A stretch of DNA of 42,799 nucleotides from positions 1 to 42,799 of the forward strand of contig JBASDX010000007.1 of the NCBI GenBank assembly GCA_049652385.1, given 5' to 3'. The notes below the pieces were generated by a model. That model was not told where the DNA came from, did not search any database, and saw nothing but the letters and a program-made list of their open reading frames with translations. Below are positions 8,423 through 18,200 of this stretch, piece after piece (the first letter of the stretch is position 1; every line of letters begins with the position of its first letter). This DNA is from DMER64 sp049652385 (GTDB taxonomy: Bacteria; Bacteroidota; Bacteroidia; Bacteroidales; UBA932). The translations under genes were made by a program, and so were the position numbers.

Positions 8423-8791
8423 TGTATGCCTGTATTTTAACGTGGCTGCGAACAGGTAGTGAGTAATTTTTTCGCTCACCACCCTATTGGCTTATTACTC
8501 AGCTACATACTGCCATTCAACGATCTAAGCTACTCACTACCTGGGAACATAAAGTCCATTTTCCCGTGTTTTCCGATCAGGGTAGTGAGTAGCAATTTTG
8601 AAGGTGTAGCACTAACGCGCAGATTTTTAACGGTTTACGGCGGCTGGCGATTTCGTATTACTCACTACCCTGCAACAAAAAGCCGGCTTGCTGTTGGCAG
8701 TAGAAGCATCCGCCATCACCTTTAACGTGCCAGATTGGAACTGGCGCATCATCTTTATTTTCTGTAAAGACAATATAACGTCTTATCACGT

Positions 8792-10027
8792 TTAGTCTGC
8801 CTCATTCGTTTCTTCCTCTTCCCCATCCCCTTCCGCGATGTATTTGACGATTTTGCCGGTTGCTTTTACGCCCAGTTGTCGTAGGATCTCCGCTTGTCTT
8901 ATCAGATTTCCCTTTCCGGTGGAAAGTTGCTTAATGGCTGTGTCATACGCCTGCTGTGATTTGTCAATAGACTCTCCCACTTGTTCCAACGTCTTTACAA
9001 AACCTTCAAATTTACTGAGCAATTTCTCTCCCCGTGCTGCTATGGCAATCGCATTTTGGCTTTGTTTTTCGCGGGACCATAAATCAGAGATCAGGCGCAG
9101 GCTGGCAATCAAGTTGGTAGGACTGACCAAGACAATTTTTCGGGCGTACGCCTCGTTCCAAAGATTGGGATCCGACTGTACGGCAAGAATGTACGCCGGT
9201 TCTACAGGAACAAACATAATGGTAAAATCCAACGTATTTTCTATAGAATGGTATTTCTTAGCAGCCAACTCTTGTACGTGCCTTTTTACGGAGTCAATGT
9301 GACCGGCCAAAGCCGCCGCTTGTTCTTCTTGATTCTCTGCAGCCACATACCTGTCGTAATCCACCAAAGACACTTTAGAATCGATAACAACAACCCTGTC
9401 CCCCGGCAAACGAACCAATACGTCCGGTGCTATTACCTTGCCGTCTTCGTTGGTGTACCGTTTCTGTACCGTATAGTGGGTATCCTGTTCCAATCCGGAA
9501 TGTTCCAGGATTCTTTCCAGGATCATTTCTCCCCAGTCTCCACGTGTTTTACTCTGCCCCTTGAGGGCTTGTGTCAAATTTTCGGCTTGCGTGCTTACCA
9601 GGAGCGTTTTTTCTACCAGATTGCGGATTCTTTCGTCCAGGGTACTGCGCTGTTTGGTGTCTTCCAGATGCGTGGCTTCCATTTTATCTTTGAAATCCTG
9701 CATCTGCACCTTAAGCGGATCCAATAGCTGCTGCAAACTCCGGCTGCTCTTTTCCTCCAGTTTTTGTGTGGTGGTTTCCAGGATTTTGTGGGCCAGGTTT
9801 TCAAAAGACACGGTCAGCTTCTCCTGCATCTCTTTCAACTCTTCGTTCTTGTGCTCCAGGGAAGTCTTGCTGGAAGCCAATTCAACCTCCAGCATCCTCA
9901 GCTCCGACTCTTTACTCTTAACCTCTGCTTTCTCACTAACCAGGCGTTTGTTCATAAAATACCAAACAAATACCCCTCCCAGGAGTATCCCTGCCGCTAC
10001 ACCTGCTATGATGAGTGCTGCATCCAT
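8792..10027 (-). CDS. rmuC: RmuC family DNA recombination protein
   Basis: RmuC proteins are thought to limit recombination at inverted repeats and carry a nuclease-like core. The 411-residue product has an N-terminal membrane anchor (about residues 4-24), a long Lys/Glu-rich coiled coil (about 28-130) and the RmuC domain with RGDWGEMILERILEHSGL and VIDSKVSL (the Asp-x-Lys of a restriction-endonuclease-like site). The ATG at 10027 overlaps the ftcD stop by one base (TGATG), so it is last in the hut operon by translational coupling. GTG 10030 is a less likely start. Downstream lies repeat locus 1. Confidence 0.9.
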   Translation of the reverse strand: MDAALIIAGVAAGILLGGVFVWYFMNKRLVSEKAEVKSKESELRMLEVELASSKTSLEHKNEELKEMQEKLTVSFENLAHKILETTTQKLEEKSSRSLQQLLDPLKVQMQDFKDKMEATHLEDTKQRSTLDERIRNLVEKTLLVSTQAENLTQALKGQSKTRGDWGEMILERILEHSGLEQDTHYTVQKRYTNEDGKVIAPDVLVRLPGDRVVVIDSKVSLVDYDRYVAAENQEEQAAALAGHIDSVKRHVQELAAKKYHSIENTLDFTIMFVPVEPAYILAVQSDPNLWNEAYARKIVLVSPTNLIASLRLISDLWSREKQSQNAIAIAARGEKLLSKFEGFVKTLEQVGESIDKSQQAYDTAIKQLSTGKGNLIRQAEILRQLGVKATGKIVKYIAEGDGEEEETNEAD

Positions 10028-11688
10028 CACATTATTTTATTTTTTACTTTTTCCCAGAGCTGTTTTTCACGCTGTTCTGCCTTTTGCATCCACTCCTTGG
10101 CCTCGTCAGTCAATCGCCGTGCATCTTCTCTGTTTTTTAAATCAGCCGTATTGATGTGTACGTTCAAATACCCGCCTTTAATGGCTCCCAGTACGGCAGG
10201 AGCGCCTACGCCGGCATCTGTGACAGAATTGGGATTGCCTTTCTCAATCATATCCTCTATGATATCAAAAACTTCATACGCTGTCCTCATGGTCTGCAAC
10301 GGTACTTCGGCAGCATAGAGCGTAGCCTGCTCTATAGCCCGGTCTCTGGCTGCTTTTTCTTCTTCCTTTTCTTTGGGCAGGGAAAAAGCTTCTATGACCT
10401 TATTATAAGAGCGCGTATCTTCATCTACCAGGAATAGCAGTTTGGATACCAAAACTTGTCCTTTCTCAGCCCAATCGGAAAAATATTCCCAACGCTCATC
10501 CCATCCGCGTTTGTGGGAAGACAAATTGGCTACCATCGTGCCCAAAGCCGCACCCAGTGCTCCCATATAAGCTGCTACGGAACCGCCTCCAGGGGCCGGA
10601 GACTCGCTGGCCGTTTCCAGGGCGAACTCTTTACAGGTCAAATCGCACAAACCTTTCTCGTCTTTATCTTCTTCCAGCAGATATTCCAGAATCCGCGTCC
10701 TGGGTTCAAACGGATTCAACTCGTCAAGTCCCATGGAACGGATGGCTGTGCGGATGATTTCTTCTTCCGGCAATCCCAGGGAGCGTTGCTGTTTGCGTAA
10801 GAAAAATTTGCCGGCTTCCAGCATGGCACTTTTGGGCACCAGCCCCACCAGTTCCGACCCCGTAACGCGGATGCCGCGTTTTTGGGCTTTATCGCACACC
10901 TCGTCAAAGGCAATATGCAAAGGTGTTTGGGTAATATTTGTCAGGTTCATGGATACTTGGGCCATGCCGTATTCTTTGATATACCAGCCGATGGCTTTGC
11001 AATGCTTCAGCGTGCCGGGCTGCCACGTTTCTTTTCCGTCTACCACTACTTTCCGGCCTCGTTCCCTGACATCAAAAGAGATGGCGTTGGCCCTGCGCAC
11101 GGAAGTGGTGTTCAGGTTGAAATTGACGGCAATCAAAAAATCACGGGCACCGATAACGGTAAGCCCCGTAGAAGCCACCCGGTCCGAATAAGCGGCAGGG
11201 CCAAAATCGGGCTTCCACGCCGGGTCGCTCATTTTTGCCTCTAACCCCTCGTACTCTCCGGCCCGGCATACGGCCAGGTTTCTTCTTTTTTCTTCAAAGG
11301 CGGCATGTTCGTAACAATATACAGGGATATCCAGTTCCGTGCCCACACGTTGGGCCAGTTCTCTGGTGTATGTCACCGTTTCTTCCATGGAGATGCCCGC
11401 TACCGGTATCAAAGGACATACGTCGGTAGCACCAATACGGGGGTGCTCGCCGTGGTGCCGGCGCATATCTATGTGTTCGGCTGCCGTTTTGATGGCTCTG
11501 AATGCCGCCTCGACCACGGCTTTGGGTTCCCCGGCAAACGTCATCACGGTACGGTTGGTAGCCATACCGGGGTCTACATTCAACAACTTCACCCCTTCCG
11601 TTCCGGAAATGGCCGCTGCAATCTTGTCAATCGTTTTCTTATCCCTTCCTTCAGAAAAATTGGGGACACATTCAATGATTTGTTTCAT
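10027..11688 (-). CDS. ftcD: Bifunctional glutamate formimidoyltransferase / formimidoyl-THF cyclodeaminase
   Basis: The fused enzyme moves the formimino group from formiminoglutamate to tetrahydrofolate, releasing glutamate, then deaminates formimino-THF to methenyl-THF. The transferase half (about residues 1-325) begins IIECVPNFSEGRD and holds the catalytic His region MRRHHGEHPRIGATDVCP. The cyclodeaminase half (about 340-553) carries SPAPGGGSVAAYMGALGAAL. Length (553) fits the fused form known from animals and Bacteroidetes. It is the third catabolic gene of the hut operon and is followed directly by rmuC. Confidence 0.95.
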   Translation of the reverse strand: MKQIIECVPNFSEGRDKKTIDKIAAAISGTEGVKLLNVDPGMATNRTVMTFAGEPKAVVEAAFRAIKTAAEHIDMRRHHGEHPRIGATDVCPLIPVAGISMEETVTYTRELAQRVGTELDIPVYCYEHAAFEEKRRNLAVCRAGEYEGLEAKMSDPAWKPDFGPAAYSDRVASTGLTVIGARDFLIAVNFNLNTTSVRRANAISFDVRERGRKVVVDGKETWQPGTLKHCKAIGWYIKEYGMAQVSMNLTNITQTPLHIAFDEVCDKAQKRGIRVTGSELVGLVPKSAMLEAGKFFLRKQQRSLGLPEEEIIRTAIRSMGLDELNPFEPRTRILEYLLEEDKDEKGLCDLTCKEFALETASESPAPGGGSVAAYMGALGAALGTMVANLSSHKRGWDERWEYFSDWAEKGQVLVSKLLFLVDEDTRSYNKVIEAFSLPKEKEEEKAARDRAIEQATLYAAEVPLQTMRTAYEVFDIIEDMIEKGNPNSVTDAGVGAPAVLGAIKGGYLNVHINTADLKNREDARRLTDEAKEWMQKAEQREKQLWEKVKNKIM

Positions 11689-11692
11689 ATGA

Positions 11693-12355
11693 TTATTCGT
11701 AGTTAAGTTTTATTGTATCTCCTAATTGGCGCTCCAGGTATTCTTTATCCAATTCAAAATAATGAACGGGATAGACCACGGGCGCACCTATCAGACGGGC
11801 CGCTTCTACAAATTGGTCGTCACTCATGGTGAACGGCAGGTTTTTGGGCAATACGGCCACGTCTATGTGTCCCAACCGGGTCATTTCCGGTATCAATTCC
11901 GTATCTCCGGCTACATACACAACAAAATCACCAAAGGTCAATATGTAACCGTTCCCGTATCCTTTGGGATGGTACGGCCGGCCGTCGGGTTTTTTGTTGA
12001 TGATATTGTAGGCCGGAACGGCTTTGATGGTGATACCGTTCCACAGGCAGGAATCTCCGTTGTTTAGTGTTTTGTCAAGGGCTCTGTGCGCTTCCACGCA
12101 TTTAGGTCCTATGAATTCTGTCTTGTCCGTTACCAGGTGTTTCAACGCTTTTGGATCGTAATGGTCGTAGTGGTCGTGCGTAAAGAGGACCATGTCTGCC
12201 TTAGGGAACGTACTATAATCCGTCGTTTCTGAATAAGGATCTATGTAGAAAACCAGTTCATTCAATTTGAAAAAGACGGCCCCGTGTCCAGTGGGCACCA
12301 AAGTAAGTGTTCCCAGCAAAGTTCTAAAAATCTGTGATGCAGCAAAAGTCTTCAT
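11693..12355 (-). CDS. Metallo-beta-lactamase-fold hydrolase inside the hut operon
   Basis: The 220-residue protein has the MBL signature THDHYDHYD (near residue 59), VYVAGDTELIPEM (metal-bridging Asp) and a late VYPVHYFE (His), so the dinuclear metal site looks complete. It resembles the UlaG/UPF0173-like branch of small MBL hydrolases, whose substrates vary. It overlaps hutI by 4 bp (ATGA) and precedes ftcD by 4 bp, so it is firmly in the operon. It occupies a place where a hydrolytic step of histidine breakdown might be expected, but that role is speculation. Confidence 0.85.
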   Translation of the reverse strand: MKTFAASQIFRTLLGTLTLVPTGHGAVFFKLNELVFYIDPYSETTDYSTFPKADMVLFTHDHYDHYDPKALKHLVTDKTEFIGPKCVEAHRALDKTLNNGDSCLWNGITIKAVPAYNIINKKPDGRPYHPKGYGNGYILTFGDFVVYVAGDTELIPEMTRLGHIDVAVLPKNLPFTMSDDQFVEAARLIGAPVVYPVHYFELDKEYLERQLGDTIKLNYE

Positions 12356-13617
12356 GATATAGTTTTTCCGTTAAGTATTATTTTCTCTATCAAGGGGCTA
12401 GTAAATGCATACGCAAAATATTCATAAGAAGGCATAGGTGCCGTAATAAACACGTTGGCTGTTTTCCCTACCGTAATGGAGCCAAAACGGGAAGACAGAT
12501 CCATGGCGTGGGCTCCGTTGATGGTGGCCGCGTTGATGGCTTCTTCCGGTGTCATCTTCATTTTCAAAGAGGCCAGCGCCATCATAAACTGCATGTTACC
12601 CGACGGGCTGGATCCGGGATTGTAATTGGTGGCCAACGTGACGGGCAGGCCTCTGGCTATCATCTCCCGGGCATTGGCGTATTGCATTTCCAGGAAAAAG
12701 GTAGATCCAGGCAGCAATACCGGCATAGTGTCCGATTGTGCCAGCAGGTCCCATTCCTCCGGACCGGTATGCTCCAGGTGATCGACCGTAATGGCGCCGT
12801 AATCTGTCCCTACCTGCACACCGCCTGAAAAGTCCATCTGGTTGGCGTGCACCTTGGGACGCAATCCGTGCTTGAGGGCTGCCGTAAAAATACGTTCCGT
12901 ATCGGCCACCGTAAAGAAACCCGTTTCACAAAATACATCGGCGTATTGCGCCAACCCTTCTTCGGCTACCCGGGGTATCATTTCCTCCACAATCAAATCT
13001 ATATACGCCTCCTGCCTGCCTTTGTATTCCTGCGGCACGGCATGAGCCCCCAGGAAAGTGGCCCTTACGGCCAGCGGCGTTTCCTCTGCAATGCGCCTGA
13101 CCACACGCAGCATCTTCAGTTCGTCTTCCACTGTCAACCCGTATCCGCTTTTAATCTCTATTGCACCCGTTCCAAAACCCATAACCTCCCGGACGCGAAC
13201 CATGCTTTGGCGGAACAATTCCTCTTCCGACGTTTGATGGAGCAAACGGGCCGAGTTGAGGATGCCTCCTCCGCGAGCAGCAATTTCCCGGTAAGACAGC
13301 CCCCGGATTTTATCCATAAACTCTTTTTCCCTGCTGCCGGCGTATACTATATGGGTATGGCAATCGCAAAAAGACGGAAACACGCATTTTCCCGTGGCGT
13401 CAATCATTTGAGTGCCCAAAGGAATGTCTTCCGTATAAGGACACGTTTCCATAGGACCAAACCCGTCAATGATGCCTTCGCTTATGAACAACCAGGCATT
13501 GTCTATACAAGGCAGGTGGTTCAGTTCTTCCCCTTTGCAAGCACGGGACGCCCCGTCTTCATAACCCCTGCGCACTTGTACCAGCTGCTTTATGTTTTCA
13601 ATAAGAATCCCATTCAT
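12352..13617 (-). CDS. hutI: Imidazolonepropionase
   Basis: HutI hydrolyses 4-imidazolone-5-propionate to formiminoglutamate, step three of histidine degradation. The 421-residue amidohydrolase has the metal motif CDCHTHIVYAGSREKEF, then EIKSGYGLT, FLGAHAVP, HANQM (metal His) and LATNYNPGSS, all typical of HutI. Its start lies within the last 20 bp of hutH and its end overlaps the MBL gene by 4 bp, indicating tight translational coupling. Confidence 0.96.
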   Translation of the reverse strand: MNGILIENIKQLVQVRRGYEDGASRACKGEELNHLPCIDNAWLFISEGIIDGFGPMETCPYTEDIPLGTQMIDATGKCVFPSFCDCHTHIVYAGSREKEFMDKIRGLSYREIAARGGGILNSARLLHQTSEEELFRQSMVRVREVMGFGTGAIEIKSGYGLTVEDELKMLRVVRRIAEETPLAVRATFLGAHAVPQEYKGRQEAYIDLIVEEMIPRVAEEGLAQYADVFCETGFFTVADTERIFTAALKHGLRPKVHANQMDFSGGVQVGTDYGAITVDHLEHTGPEEWDLLAQSDTMPVLLPGSTFFLEMQYANAREMIARGLPVTLATNYNPGSSPSGNMQFMMALASLKMKMTPEEAINAATINGAHAMDLSSRFGSITVGKTANVFITAPMPSYEYFAYAFTSPLIEKIILNGKTIS

Positions 13618-15091
13618 TGTTTACAAAGTGTTCTGCCTTATGCAATAACGGATACATAAGCGTATCGTCTGCCACAAAAGGCACGTGGTTTCTAAAATCG
13701 CTTACCAGTTTTTCCAAAACAGGAGAGGTTCTGGCCGGTCTTCTGAATTCCAGGGCCTGTGCCGCATTCATCAATTCAATAGCCAGCACCCGTTGTACAT
13801 TTTCTACCACTTTCATACATTTAAGGGCTGCGTTGGCACCCATGCTTACATGGTCTTCCTGCGTTTGCGAAGAATCTATGGAATCCACAGAAGCAGGCGT
13901 ACACAACTGCTTGTTTTGACTGACTATGGAAGCCGCTGTATATTGAGGAATCATCAACCCGCTGTTCAAACCCGGTTTAGCCACCAAAAACGAAGGCAGC
14001 CCCCGTTTACCGGCAATCAGCTGATTGGTTCTCCTTTCTGATATATTACCCAATTCTGCCACAGCAATCGCCAAAAAATCCATGGCAAGCGCCAGTGGCT
14101 GTCCGTGGAAATTCCCGGCAGACACAATCAGATCCTCATCCGGAAAAACGGTGGGATTGTCTGTAGCCGCATTCATTTCCGTGGTCAGTACCCGGGTTAC
14201 ATACGTTATGCAATCGCGCGTAGCTCCGTGTACTTGCGGCATGCATCGGAAAGAATACGGGTCTTGCACATGTTGTTTTGGACGGTTAATCAGCTCACTG
14301 CCTTCCAGGTAACGGCGTACGCGCGCCGCACTTTCTGCCTGTCCGGCATGGGGACGCGCCTTGTGTATTTGTGGCGTGAAAGGCTCCTGCCGGCCGTCAT
14401 ACGCTTCCAAAGAAAGCGCCCCTATGGCGTCTGCTTTATCGGCCAACTGTCCGGCTTTAATAAGCGACCATAAGCCACAGGCCAGCATAAACTGCGTACC
14501 GTTCAATAACGCCAGCCCTTCTTTGGATTGCAAGGTAATAGGCTCCCAGCCCATACGCATATTCAACTCTTCTCCTGAAATACGCTCCCCTTTGTAATCT
14601 ACTTCCCCCCTCCCTATCAGAGGAAGTGCCAAATGTGCCAACGGCGCCAAATCCCCCGAGGCCCCCAAAGAGCCTTGTTCATACACTACCGGGTATATGC
14701 CGTTATTGAAAAAGTCTACCAAACGCTGCACGGTTTTCAATTGTACGCCTGAAAATCCATAGGAAAGCGATCGGATTTTTAAAAATAATATTAATTTCAC
14801 AATCTCTTTGGGCAGCTCTTTTCCCATACCGCACGCATGCGATACAACCAGGTTAACCTGTAATTGCTCCAGTTCTTTTTCTCCTATGGACACGTTGTGC
14901 AAAGCGCCAAAACCCGTATTGACTCCGTACACAAGGTTTTGAGACTTGCCTATCTTGTCATCCAGGTATTTGCGGCAGTTTTCTATACGGTTTTTTACTT
15001 CTTGAGAAAGATCCAATTGTGTGTCTTCTGTCCCTATTTTTTCCAGAATATCCATTCCTATGGCAGAAGTATGAAGGGTATGAAAAAACAT
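13598..15091 (-). CDS. hutH: Histidine ammonia-lyase
   Basis: HutH removes ammonia from histidine to give urocanate. The MIO prosthetic-group triplet Ala-Ser-Gly lies in GSLGASGDLAPLAHL at about residues 144-146 when the ATG at 15091 is used, matching the usual position in this family. The substrate loop YGVNTGFG (about 55-62) and QEDHVSMG are also present. A GTG start at 15115 is possible, but that codon overlaps the -7 box TATTTTTG (15122-15115). It is the first gene of the hut operon, divergent from susC. No urocanase gene is present in the window. Confidence 0.96.
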   Translation of the reverse strand: MFFHTLHTSAIGMDILEKIGTEDTQLDLSQEVKNRIENCRKYLDDKIGKSQNLVYGVNTGFGALHNVSIGEKELEQLQVNLVVSHACGMGKELPKEIVKLILFLKIRSLSYGFSGVQLKTVQRLVDFFNNGIYPVVYEQGSLGASGDLAPLAHLALPLIGRGEVDYKGERISGEELNMRMGWEPITLQSKEGLALLNGTQFMLACGLWSLIKAGQLADKADAIGALSLEAYDGRQEPFTPQIHKARPHAGQAESAARVRRYLEGSELINRPKQHVQDPYSFRCMPQVHGATRDCITYVTRVLTTEMNAATDNPTVFPDEDLIVSAGNFHGQPLALAMDFLAIAVAELGNISERRTNQLIAGKRGLPSFLVAKPGLNSGLMIPQYTAASIVSQNKQLCTPASVDSIDSSQTQEDHVSMGANAALKCMKVVENVQRVLAIELMNAAQALEFRRPARTSPVLEKLVSDFRNHVPFVADDTLMYPLLHKAEHFVNNEWDSY

Positions 15092-15114
15092 AAAAAAGAA
15101 TTTAGTGACGGACA

Positions 15115-15122
15115 CAAAAATA
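15115..15122 (-). promoter_or_regulatory. -7 box of the hut operon
   Basis: TATTTTTG on the minus strand, 23 nt before the hutH ATG at 15091. It shares the 149-bp intergenic region with the susC promoter, so a common regulator could act on both. Confidence 0.55.
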
Positions 15123-15156
15123 CTCCAATTTGAGAAGATATGAAAGCCATTCGCGG

Positions 15157-15186
15157 TTTGTTCATCCCATTTTTTTTCTATCTTTG
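15157..15186 (+). promoter_or_regulatory. Promoter of susC/susD
   Basis: -33 TTTG (15157-15160), 18-nt spacer, -7 TATCTTTG (15179-15186), then a leader of about 50 nt to the ATG at 15241. This is a full housekeeping-type promoter. Confidence 0.7.
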
Positions 15187-15240
15187 TACAACTAACGTTT
15201 TAACATATTAACCCTTATCTATTAACCTAACCAAAAATTC

Positions 15241-18200
15241 ATGAAGAAAGTATTATTCTTTGTGCTCGCCCTGTTCATAATGACATCGGCCATGGCACAA
15301 TCGCGAGTTACCGGAAAGGTAACATCTTCTGAAGACGGTTCTCCTCTTCCTTTTGTAACCATCTTGATTCAGGGAGAACGAGGACTTGGAACAAACACTG
15401 ACATCGATGGAAATTTTGTCATCGAAAGATGCCCGGCAGATGCAGTTCTTGTCCTGTCTTACGTTGGTTACACCACCATGCAAGTGCCTGTTAACGGCAG
15501 GAGCGTGATCAACATTACCATGCAGCCGGATGCCCTGGCGCTGGAAGAAGTGATGGTGGTTGCCTACGGTACGGCTAAAAAAGGAACCTATACCGGTTCA
15601 GCCGCCGTCGTAAGAAGTGAAGCCATCAAAGACGTACCCACCATGTCTTTTGAAAAGGCTCTGAGTGGCAAAGTAGCCGGTATGCAGATTACCACTACTT
15701 CCGGACAAGCCGGTTCGGCTCCCAACATTCGTGTACGTGGTATTGGTTCTATGAACGCATCGAACGAACCACTTTACGTTATTGACGGAGTGCCTGTAGT
15801 GTCGGGTGGAACCGGTCAAATGAGCGACTACATCTACACGTCAAACAACATCATGAACTCGTTGAACCCACAAGACATCGAGTCCATCACCGTGTTGAAA
15901 GACGCCGCAGCCTCTGCGCTCTACGGTTCACGTGCCGCTAACGGTGTTATCCTTATTACCACCAAAAGAGGACGCCTGGGCAAACCGGTCATCACCTTCA
16001 AAACAGCTGTTGGTTTGACTCCGTCTTTCGCTACAGTAAACTTTGACCCCGCAAGCCCGGAAGAACAAGTAGAACTGTATTATGAAAACTTCTTCAACGC
16101 AGGTAAATACGAAGGCAAAACAGATGCTGCTTCCAGCAACGATGCCCTTCGCCAGTTGAACAACAGGTGGAACAAACACGGCTACCGCTTTACTGCCGAC
16201 GATAACTCCATGAAATCCCTCAAGATTCATGGCATGACTGACGGTATTGAAAACCGTGAAGGCAAATTCTACGACTGGGGAGCTTTCTTGTTCCGTACGG
16301 CCATATATCAAACTCACGATTTGTCCGTAAGCGGCGGTACCGATAGAGCCACCTACTATTCCTCCATTTCTTACACGAACGAACAAGGACGCAGTACGTC
16401 AAACGATTTCAGCCGTATTTCCGGACGTATCAATGTAACACAGAAAGTAGGAAAATATGTGGAAGTCAGCTCCAGCGCCAACCTGGCACACAGCGTGCAA
16501 CACGGATTTAACGATACGCGTAATACAGGTGCCAACTATTTCATGCAGCACCGCAACTTGCTGTGGCCCATGTACTGGCCCACAAACTACAAAACAGGTG
16601 AGCCCTGGACAGCCCGTTACGGCAGCTACGCATACAACCACGTTTACTACAACGATCACTGGGATAACTTTGCCAAAGTACTCAGAATTGGCGTAAACGA
16701 ATCCATAGCCGTGAAATTTATGCCGGAACTGATTCTGAAGTCCGTACTGTCCTTTGACAACACCAGCTCCAGAGACCACGTCTACTACGATGCCCTGCAC
16801 TTTAGCGGCTCCAGCACTAACGGCTCGGTAAACGAAATGTACACCAGCTACAACAAGTTGGTTTCATCCACCACGTTGAGCTACGACAAAGAATTTGCAG
16901 GTAAACATAACGTAAGTGCCCTTGTAGGATGGGAAGCAGAAGAAAACAAAACCGACTTCACTCGCGCTTCCGGTACCAACCTGGCTACCGACGCTCTGAA
17001 TACCGTAGCTACAGCAGGTACCCATACCGCCAATGCCTATTATTGGGGTTATACCATGCTGTCTATGCTTTCGCGTGCAGAATACAGCTATGACGGCCGC
17101 TATTATGTGTCGGGATCGTTCCGCCGCGACGGTTCTTCCCGCTTAGGTGTCAACACCCGTTGGGGTAACTTCTGGTCGGTTGCCGGTTCCTGGCGAATCA
17201 GCAACGAGGCTTTCATGAAAAACATTCCACAAATCAGCAACCTGCGTCTGAGAGGCTCCTATGGTGTCAATGGAACTTTGCCGTCTTCCAACTACGGATG
17301 GCGTGCACTGGCTTCCTACGGCAACCGTTATATGGATGCTCCCGGTGGAGGTATTGCCAATATTGCCGATGCCAACCTGGCCTGGGAAACCAGTTACACC
17401 TGGAACGTGGCATTGGAAGCCGGTTTGTTTAACAACCGCTTGAACGCCACCGTGGAATACTTCAACAGAGATTCCAAAGACTTGCTGCAAAGCGTGCCCA
17501 TTTCCACCGTTACCGGTTTTGGCAGCACCTTGAGAAACATCGGTGAAATCAACAACCACGGTATTGAAATTGAACTAAGCGGTGACATCATCCGTACCAG
17601 CGACCTGACCTGGAGCGCCGGTTTGACCGGTTCCTGGATCAAATCAACCGTGACCAAACTGTACGGGGGCGACGATATTGTGTGGTATGACCCCTACGCA
17701 GGTGACGCACGTGCCAAATTTATCTACCGTGAAGGCGAATCCACCCTGGCATATTATGGTTTGGAATGGGCCGGTGTTGAAAGAGAAACAGGATTCAACC
17801 TGTGGTACCTGAACAACGACAAACAGCCCGATTTGACCGTAAACGGACGTCCGGCTACTTACAGCTATTCCAAAGCATCTGAAGTAATCCTGGGCGAAGC
17901 CCATCCCAAATTCTTTGGCGGCTTTTCCACAGACCTTACTTGGAAAGGACTGTCTGTAGGACTAAACTTCATCTATAAGATTGGAGGCTATACCTATAAC
18001 GCTCCCGGTCGTGATATCAACGACGACGGGTATTACTGGGAACGCATCATGTCCAAATTCTGCTACGACAACCGTTGGACTCCTGAAAACAAGGATGCCA
18101 AGTATCCCAAGCGTATTGCCATTGACATGGAAGATATCAACCAGAAGAGCAGCCGCCACATGAACCCTGCGGACTTTGTAAGACTCAAAAACATAACGGT

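Larger units (their letters stand above)
8077..8790. repeat. Non-coding repeat array, locus 1 (units alpha, beta, gamma)
   Basis: This 0.7-kb gap between nifJ and rmuC holds no credible gene. It contains three 87-89 bp units with inverted 11-bp ends: alpha 8233-8320 (degenerate left arm), beta 8455-8541 and gamma 8581-8669. The full arms are GGTAGTGAGTA and TACTCACTACC. Beta and gamma are separated by a 39-bp spacer; longer spacers of 145 and 134 bp flank alpha. A lone right arm CACATACTACC lies at 8077-8087. Alpha and gamma carry the inner motif CTAACGCGCAGAT. The same units occur at 26639-27110. Short ORFs here are built from repeat sequence and are not called. Confidence 0.85.

Noticed and set aside
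13598..15115. Longer HutH from the GTG at 15115
   Set aside because: The GTG overlaps the -7 box of the promoter; the ATG at 15091 puts the MIO triplet at the usual position.
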